From the NCBI GenBank assembly GCA_023389255.1, contig JAEWER010000037.1:76690-140689 (forward strand): 64,000 bases of DNA, written 5' to 3'. Positions 62,573 to 64,000 of this stretch are shown in pieces. The first letter of the stretch is position 1. Each line of letters begins with the position of its first letter. A program made the position numbers and the translations under genes. The notes under the pieces are model-generated. The model had not been told where the DNA came from and made no database searches. It saw only the letters and a program-made list of their open reading frames with translations. The stretch comes from Bacillota bacterium. GTDB lineage: Bacteria; Bacillota; Clostridia; Saccharofermentanales; DTU023.

Positions 62573-63583
62573 CTAGCGTAAAAGACGCCTTAAATTCAAA
62601 AGTAAGTAGCCTATTGTCAGCTCATAGTTAACATTTAGTTGTTGTGAGTGTAGTACTTCCCCCAGTAGCTTTAGCGCCTTGTTGATGCGCTCTAAAATCG
62701 TTTCTCTCTCAAATTTAGGTAGCATGCGTTTGAGATCTTCTTTAGTATCAGCATACTTAGGACTTTGGTTACAAGCGATTAGTGCTAAATCTCGCAAAGC
62801 AACTTCCCAGATTGCTAGGATGGTAGCAAAGTCGCTCCGATTCGTTTCAAAAAATGTAAAGCCATCTAGCAACAACTGATGTCTAGGCACAGTGGTCAGA
62901 CCATAGAACCAAGTAAGACTATTCCAGCGCAACTGCTTAAACTCTTCATCTTCGGCTAATTGCAAAGCTCTACCAGGATTTCCTGCACAATAATTCTGTG
63001 CATCTCTGCCTGCTTCACTGTTTGCATCAATGGCAAATTGTTCCAATACTTGAGCAATCTGTTGCTGTGTTAACGGTTCTAGCTGTAGCTGTAAAGCACG
63101 TGATTTAACGGTCGCTAGCACCTTTTCGCTAGTGTTTGCTAGCAGAATAAAAGCTACAGTTGCCGGAGGCTCTTCTAGTGATTTTAATAATGCATTTTGA
63201 CCAGCCTCATTCAACTGATCAACTTCAATCACAAACACTTGGCGCTTACTGATATGTGGCTTAATCAAAAGATTTGCTAAAACTTCTTGGCGCAAGCGCT
63301 CTACCTTAATTACAGAACCCTCCTCTAAAAAGAGTTCATGATAATCTGGGTGACTCGCCAAACTGAGATACCTACAAGCATCGCAATTACAACAAGCTAC
63401 GCCACGCTGTGGTTGCTGGCAGAGCAAACTTGCCGCAATACGTTTAGCCACATAATGTTTGCCCATGCCTTGCTCACCCACAAGCAAGACACAATGAACG
63501 CTCTGATCAGCCAGTGCATTCATTAATTGTTGCTTGAGATTAGATCTGCCAACAATACTATGTAAACTTAGATCTTCTGACAC
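62573..63583 (-). CDS. holB: DNA polymerase III delta' subunit
   Basis: Clamp-loader subunit; 336 residues. AAA+ core: VLLVGEQGMGKHYVAKRIA near 32 (Walker A), a zinc-binding segment with Cys residues in CQQPQRGVACCNCDACRYL near 55-70, and SLEEPPATVAFILLAN near 135 (sensor/SRC-type region). The start is GTG immediately after the darA stop (TAG|GTG), with GAGAAG near it. It precedes ricT by nine bases. The Walker A loop differs from the usual GxxGxGKT: here GEQGMGKH, with His for Thr/Ser. Confidence 0.93.
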   Translation of the reverse strand: MSEDLSLHSIVGRSNLKQQLMNALADQSVHCVLLVGEQGMGKHYVAKRIAASLLCQQPQRGVACCNCDACRYLSLASHPDYHELFLEEGSVIKVERLRQEVLANLLIKPHISKRQVFVIEVDQLNEAGQNALLKSLEEPPATVAFILLANTSEKVLATVKSRALQLQLEPLTQQQIAQVLEQFAIDANSEAGRDAQNYCAGNPGRALQLAEDEEFKQLRWNSLTWFYGLTTVPRHQLLLDGFTFFETNRSDFATILAIWEVALRDLALIACNQSPKYADTKEDLKRMLPKFERETILERINKALKLLGEVLHSQQLNVNYELTIGYLLLNLRRLLR

Positions 63584-63916
63584 CTAGATCTTCTCAAACT
63601 GATCGACGTTGACACTAAAAACTGTAGCGCCACCAACTTGTACTTCTACAGGATAGGGAATGAAAGAACCACCAATACCGCTGGGAGTCATGTTAGCGTT
63701 GACTGACACTTTACGGCTGGAGGAATATTTGCGAATTATATCAAGCAATTCTTCCATTTTTTCTTGCTCTACTACCATCATCAGCGTGGTGTTACCCGAG
63801 CGCAAGAAACCGCCAGTTGAATTCAGTTTGGTTACTTGAAAACCTGCTTGGTTCATAGCCGACATCAAATGCGGGCTATCTTCATCATTTATAATGGCAA
63901 AAACTAATTTTTTCAT
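63584..63916 (-). CDS. darA: Cyclic di-AMP receptor (DarA/PstA, YaaQ family)
   Basis: PII-like trimeric protein that binds c-di-AMP. The 110-residue sequence has MKKLVFAIINDEDSPHL, TKLNSTGGFLRSGNTTLMM near 29, and GGATVFSVNVDQFEKI at the end, all typical of YaaQ/DarA. Target partners are unknown. It starts with ATG after AAAGGAAC. In Bacillus tmk precedes it; that gene would lie beyond the right edge. Confidence 0.95.
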   Translation of the reverse strand: MKKLVFAIINDEDSPHLMSAMNQAGFQVTKLNSTGGFLRSGNTTLMMVVEQEKMEELLDIIRKYSSSRKVSVNANMTPSGIGGSFIPYPVEVQVGGATVFSVNVDQFEKI

Positions 63917-63958
63917 ATGTAATTCGTTCCTTTAACTTACGAATGTTGTCTTGGGCTA

Positions 63959-63964
63959 ATTATA
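63959..63964 (-). promoter_or_regulatory. Possible -10 box upstream of darA
   Basis: TATAAT on the minus strand about 43 bases upstream of the darA start codon; no -35 of quality at 16-18 bases. It may serve darA-holB-ricT. Confidence 0.3.
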
Positions 63965-64000
63965 GTATAGTTGTCCAATTCTTGGCATCTATCTACTGAC

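Noticed and set aside
1..64000. CRISPR arrays, insertion sequences, prophage, integrase or attachment sites
   Set aside because: Looked for and not seen: no regularly spaced direct repeats, transposase, integrase or phage genes in the window.

Overview
The window looks like a chromosome segment of a low-to-moderate GC Gram-positive anaerobe of the Bacillota, most likely a Clostridia/Oscillospirales-type lineage. The evidence is a CIRCE-controlled hrcA-grpE-dnaK-dnaJ operon next to a HemW domain, the Bacillus/Clostridium order darA-holB-ricT, a long-form hibernation factor, a PcrA-type helicase, VanW and NlpC/P60 wall proteins, a DUF5685 protein, and strong AGGAGG ribosome sites. No 16S gene is present, so the genus is not fixed. 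No phage, insertion sequence, CRISPR array or plasmid genes are seen; this is core chromosome with a few odd genes.

Layout. 1-10.4 kb: the 5' part of a ClC channel gene (minus strand, cut by the window edge), tRNA-Gln(CTG) with its terminator, a lipid-linked-sugar glycosyltransferase, a PHP phosphoesterase, VanW and NlpC/P60 proteins, a class A PBP, and an MTA/SAH deaminase. 10.4-21.2 kb (minus strand): dnaJ, dnaK, grpE and hrcA behind two overlapping CIRCE operators, then a fused RluD-HemW protein, an M28-like lipoprotein lacking its Glu-Glu pair, a small membrane protein, a degenerate J-domain/Cys-rich protein and a DUF5685 protein. 21.2-26.3 kb (plus): gltX, glnS and an M3 oligoendopeptidase. 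26.3-26.9 kb: a non-coding stretch with terminators and a possible gene remnant. 26.9-32.4 kb (minus): the overlapping operon hisS-aspS-lepB-lepA. 32.4-38.8 kb: tsaB-rimI (plus), a YbjQ-type protein, rplM-rpsI and tsaE (minus), lemA-DUF2207 (plus), and a PPC-domain protein (minus). 38.9-45.8 kb: secD-secF-dacA (minus) and prfC plus a flavoprotein (plus), starting from interlocked divergent promoters. 45.7-51.6 kb (minus): gtrA, folC, a coiled-coil membrane protein, a threonine-synthase-like protein without the PLP lysine, and a two-part ThrE-type exporter. 51.6-64 kb: an SH3-glucosaminidase, two HD nucleotidases (YfbR-type, Dgt), pcrA, hpf, an S9 peptidase with murI, a small-multidrug-export-type membrane protein, and darA-holB-ricT.

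Genes that work together: t6A synthesis (tsaB, tsaE) with aminoacylation (gltX, glnS, hisS, aspS) and LepA/RF3; wall building and remodelling (PBP1a, DacA, NlpC/P60, VanW, MurI, glucosaminidase); export (SecDF, LepB); and heat-shock control through HrcA.

The most unusual items are the threonine-synthase pseudoenzyme beside a ThrE-type exporter, the RluD-HemW fusion, the pair formed by a J-like Cys-rich protein and a DUF5685 protein, and the tandem CIRCE whose outer half-site doubles as the -35 box. All calls come from reading the sequence; no database search was possible.
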